In this document: positions 61,615 through 64,000 of the stretch, one piece after another
How positions within the stretch are numbered: position 1 is the stretch's first letter
Layout of the letters: each line of letters begins with the position of its first letter
Assembly (NCBI GenBank): GCA_016791385.1
Contig: JAEUMR010000047.1
Location: 124,001-188,000, forward strand
Direction: 5' to 3'
DNA length: 64,000 nucleotides
From: Hyphomonadaceae bacterium
GTDB lineage: Bacteria; Pseudomonadota; Alphaproteobacteria; Caulobacterales; Aquidulcibacteraceae
The notes under the pieces: generated by a model
What the model saw: only the letters and a program-made list of their open reading frames with translations
The model's database searches: none
Told to the model about the DNA's origin: nothing
Translations under genes and position numbers: made by a program

Positions 61615-62949
61615 CTAGGCGCGGACGTGGCCGGGCACGGAGAGGGTGAACGTGGCGCCTTCGCCGAGCGTGCTGTGGCAGGTCACGTCGCCGCCCATCA
61701 GCCGGGCGAGGCGGCGCACCAGCGCCAGGCCGAGCCCCGCTCCCTCGAAGCGCCTGTCGTGATCGCCTTCGACTTGCGCGAAAGGCTCGAAGATTCGCGC
61801 CTGGTGTTCCGGGGCGATGCCGATGCCAGTGTCTGCGACCACAAACTCGACCATGCCGGCGGCGGTGCGGCGTGCTGTGATACGAATCTCGCCGTTCTTG
61901 GTGAATTTCGCGGCGTTGCTGATGAGGTGCATCAGGCACTGGTGGACGCGCAAATGGTCGAGCTCCGCTTCACCTTCGGCGTCCCCCACGATGAGCTTGT
62001 TGTTGTTCTGCGCCGCGAGCGGGGCCGCGGCCTGCTTCAACTGCGTCATTACACCAGACAGAGCGATGCGCTCGTGTTCGAGCGCAATCGTGCCTGCCTC
62101 CAGCTTGGAGACATCCAAGATGACGTCGATCACCCCGAGCAGCTGCCGCGCCGAGGTCTTGATCTTCTCGGCGTCGCCGGTGATGGCGTCGTCATTCGAT
62201 TCTTCGCCGATCAGCTCGGCGTAGCCGATCACCGAATTGAGCGGGGTGCGCAATTCGTGGCTCATCGTCGCCAGGAATTGCGATTTCGACTTGTTGGCTT
62301 CTTCGGCGGCGGCGCGGGCCGCTGCCTGCCGCGCCAGCTGCGCAAGCAGCACCTGGCGATCGAAGCCAAACGCGCCGGCGGCGAAGATCAGCGAGATGAG
62401 CGCGACGACGCTGATCCCGGCCGTCATGTCCGGACCGTTGGCCAGAAACGGCGCGGCGAGTGACAGGCAGACAAGTGGCGTAATGCAGGCCGCCAGAACC
62501 AGCCGGTTGGAGGAAAAATAGATGAACAGATGGTTGGCCGAGCCGCACACCCATGCGGTTGCGAGCACCATGCCGATCGGCGTGTTCGTGCTCCAAGTCG
62601 CGGCGGGAAAGATCGAGTAGGCGGAGGCGCCGATCAGGTGGATCCCAGCCAGCCACATAAAGCCGCGCTGCTCTGAGCGCTCGGCGATGGGCAACACGAT
62701 CCGGTCTTCCAGGAACGGGCGCAGCACCACCTCCCAGGCGGTCATGAACGCGATCCAGACCAAGGAGTGCGTCCACGGCAGGACCGCGATCGAGAGCCCG
62801 CCCATGGTCGCGGCAGAAGCGACCCGCGACCATGTCGCCTTGCGCGAGTGGCCGATCAGATCCGCCACGCTGCGGGTGACGCCACCAGGCGGCCTGCGTA
62901 GCGACAACGTCACTCCGGGGCCCAAACGGCTGACTGATTCCACGCTCAT
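61615..62949 (-). CDS. orphan membrane histidine kinase
   Basis: A 444-residue sensor kinase. Six hydrophobic segments between about 45 and 200, without a clear periplasmic sensor loop, then a coiled linker, HisKA with FLATMSHELRTPLNSVIGYA (His231), and HATPase_c with LMHLISNAAKFTKNG, ADTGIGIAPEHQARIFEPF and GAGLGLALVRRLA. No response regulator adjoins. It lies 58 bp after lipB on the same strand. Confidence 0.9.
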   Translation of the reverse strand: MSVESVSRLGPGVTLSLRRPPGGVTRSVADLIGHSRKATWSRVASAATMGGLSIAVLPWTHSLVWIAFMTAWEVVLRPFLEDRIVLPIAERSEQRGFMWLAGIHLIGASAYSIFPAATWSTNTPIGMVLATAWVCGSANHLFIYFSSNRLVLAACITPLVCLSLAAPFLANGPDMTAGISVVALISLIFAAGAFGFDRQVLLAQLARQAAARAAAEEANKSKSQFLATMSHELRTPLNSVIGYAELIGEESNDDAITGDAEKIKTSARQLLGVIDVILDVSKLEAGTIALEHERIALSGVMTQLKQAAAPLAAQNNNKLIVGDAEGEAELDHLRVHQCLMHLISNAAKFTKNGEIRITARRTAAGMVEFVVADTGIGIAPEHQARIFEPFAQVEGDHDRRFEGAGLGLALVRRLARLMGGDVTCHSTLGEGATFTLSVPGHVRA

Positions 62950-63007
62950 GCAATTGCTATTCCTGCATTCCGCGGCGTTCGCAATTTCTCGCCTGCAGAT
63001 GACAGCT

Positions 63008-63691
63008 TCAGAGCGGCGGAGCGATGGTTTCTGTGGCGCCGAAAACCTCTTCGAACGCAGCCCTGAGCGCTGCGTCGGCGTCGCTCATCGTCACCGGCAG
63101 GCCGAGATCGACCAGACTGGTGACGCCGAATTGCGGGCCGGAAATGCCGCACGGCGTGATGCCGCCGAAATGGCTGAGGTCGGGCTCCACGTTGAAGGCG
63201 ATGCCGTGGAAGCTGACCCATTTGCGCAGACGCACGCCGATGGCGGCGATTTTGTCCTCGCGCGACCAGCCCGGGGCTTTGCGCTCGACCCAAACGCCGA
63301 CGCGGCCTTCGCGCACCTCGCCCTTCACGTTGAAGCGCTCGAGCGCGCCGATCAGCCAGCGTTCGAGGTCGGCGACGAAGCGCGTCACGTCGCGCCCGCG
63401 CGTGCGCAGGTCCAGCATGACGTAGGCCACGCGCTGGCCGGGGCCGTGATAGGTGAACTGGCCGCCGCGCCCGGTCTTGAACACCGGGAAGCGGTTTGGG
63501 TCGAGCAGGTCCTCGGGCTTGGCGCTGACGCCAGCGGTGTAGAGCGGGGGATGTTCCAGCAGCCAAACCAGCTCGCCGGCCTCGCCCGCCGCGATCGCCC
63601 CCGCGCGCGCTTCCATTGCCGCAACGGCGGGTTCGTAATCCGTGAGCCCGGGCGACACCGCCCAGCCGATCCGCCGTTTCGCTTCGTTCAC
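63008..63691 (-). CDS. lipB: octanoyl-[acyl-carrier-protein] transferase
   Basis: Moves octanoate from ACP to lipoyl domains, the first step in lipoate synthesis on GcvH and 2-oxoacid dehydrogenases. The 227-residue protein has [16 protein letters not shown] (about 43-58), [19 protein letters not shown] (about 73-91), [20 protein letters not shown] with the active Lys, and the catalytic Cys in [14 protein letters not shown]. Start GTG 63691. Divergent from the FliN-like gene. Confidence 0.96.
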   Translation of the reverse strand: MNEAKRRIGWAVSPGLTDYEPAVAAMEARAGAIAAGEAGELVWLLEHPPLYTAGVSAKPEDLLDPNRFPVFKTGRGGQFTYHGPGQRVAYVMLDLRTRGRDVTRFVADLERWLIGALERFNVKGEVREGRVGVWVERKAPGWSREDKIAAIGVRLRKWVSFHGIAFNVEPDLSHFGGITPCGISGPQFGVTSLVDLGLPVTMSDADAALRAAFEEVFGATETIAPPL

Positions 63692-63744
63692 CAGCCCGCA
63701 ACCCTTTCCGGTTCGACTAGAGGGGAATCAGATGGGGTTGTCAC

Positions 63745-63999
63745 GTGCCGGATAGAAGCCAAGTCGACCGGGTGCAGATCGAATTATCGGTGCTGCTGGG
63801 GCGCTCCAAAATGCCGATGCAGCACCTCCTGCGCATGGGGCGCGGGGCGGTGATCCCGCTCGACACCAAGGAAACCGATCAACTCTGGATTTTGGCGTCG
63901 GGTCATCCCATCGCCCGTGGGGAGATCACCATCCAGGGCGACCGCCTCTGCATCACGGTCACCGAGCCCGCCGACGTGCACGAGTTCAACGCCGCCTAA
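63745..63999 (+). CDS. fliN: small FliM/FliN-family C-ring protein
   Basis: An 84-residue SpoA-domain protein: VQIELSVLLGRSKMPMQHLL, GRGAVIPLDTKETDQLWIL and HPIARGEITIQGDRLCITVT are the two halves of the FliN/SpoA fold. FliN forms the flagellar motor switch ring. It is shorter than E. coli FliN (137) and lacks its N-terminal region; similar short ones occur in Caulobacterales. GTG start at 63745 with GGGG upstream. It is the last gene in the window; other flagellar genes may lie beyond. Gene symbol by family only. Confidence 0.82.
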   Translation: MPDRSQVDRVQIELSVLLGRSKMPMQHLLRMGRGAVIPLDTKETDQLWILASGHPIARGEITIQGDRLCITVTEPADVHEFNAA

Positions 64000-64000
64000 A

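Noticed and set aside
1-64000. tRNA, rRNA, CRISPR array, insertion sequence, prophage or integration site
   Set aside because: Intergenic gaps were read and none holds a cloverleaf, regular spaced repeats, transposase or integrase gene; nothing could be supported.

Overview
This window is GC-rich, densely coded chromosomal DNA (about 60 genes, most gaps under 100 bp) from an alphaproteobacterium. Protein families point to the Caulobacterales/Hyphomonadaceae neighbourhood: split glycine decarboxylase genes behind a tandem glycine riboswitch, a TIGR02301 protein, a DUF1499 protein, a UPF0260 protein, a small FliN-like protein, and Caulobacter-type promoter motifs placed right in front of start codons. 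The taxonomic call is an inference from family content. I see no phage, insertion sequence, CRISPR array, rRNA or tRNA.

Layout. 1-5.6 kb: the end of a TPR protein, two small sugar-transferase-like genes, a lytic transglycosylase and a uracil-DNA glycosylase with an incomplete Fe-S ligand set. 5.7-14.9 kb: electron-transfer-flavoprotein quinone oxidoreductase, two coupled TPR paralogues running into ispE, a MraY/WecA-type phosphotransferase, a polyprenyl diphosphate synthase and a TrmN6-like methyltransferase. 14.9-20.6 kb: the glycine cleavage operon (riboswitch-gcvT-gcvH-gcvPA-X-gcvPB), where X is an unrelated membrane SRPBCC gene wedged between the two P-protein genes. 20.6-30.7 kb: ketoacyl synthase III, YgfZ, GT9 transferase, dihydroorotase-like protein, macrodomain protein, a secreted repeat protein, small hypotheticals, an amidase, TlyA and a glycine-zipper protein. 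30.7-40.6 kb: RNA methyltransferase, UPF0260, a second methyltransferase, aroC, pdxH, acyl-CoA ligase, DUF1499, MBL hydrolase and an ATP-grasp-like hypothetical. 40.6-48.5 kb: an oligopeptide transporter (two permeases plus binding protein, no ATPase) facing an oligopeptidase B, then PP2C phosphatase, MaoC-like hydratase and cytidine deaminase. 48.5-64 kb: purL, gor, an orphan ParA with a coupled partner gene that carries an in-frame palindromic repeat, GH5 hydrolase, pccA, two orphan histidine kinases, a Baeyer-Villiger-type monooxygenase, lipB and a FliN-like protein.

Most genes are core metabolism: one-carbon/glycine, lipoate (lipB supplies the octanoyl group that ends up on GcvH), fatty acid and propionyl-CoA use (ETF-QO, acyl-CoA ligase, PccA), envelope maintenance, and peptide scavenging (Opp plus PtrB). 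The points most worth following up are the foreign gene inside the gcv operon, the repeat inserted in frame in the ParA partner, the orphan ParA pair itself, the altered uracil-DNA glycosylase, and a set of leaderless-looking promoters.
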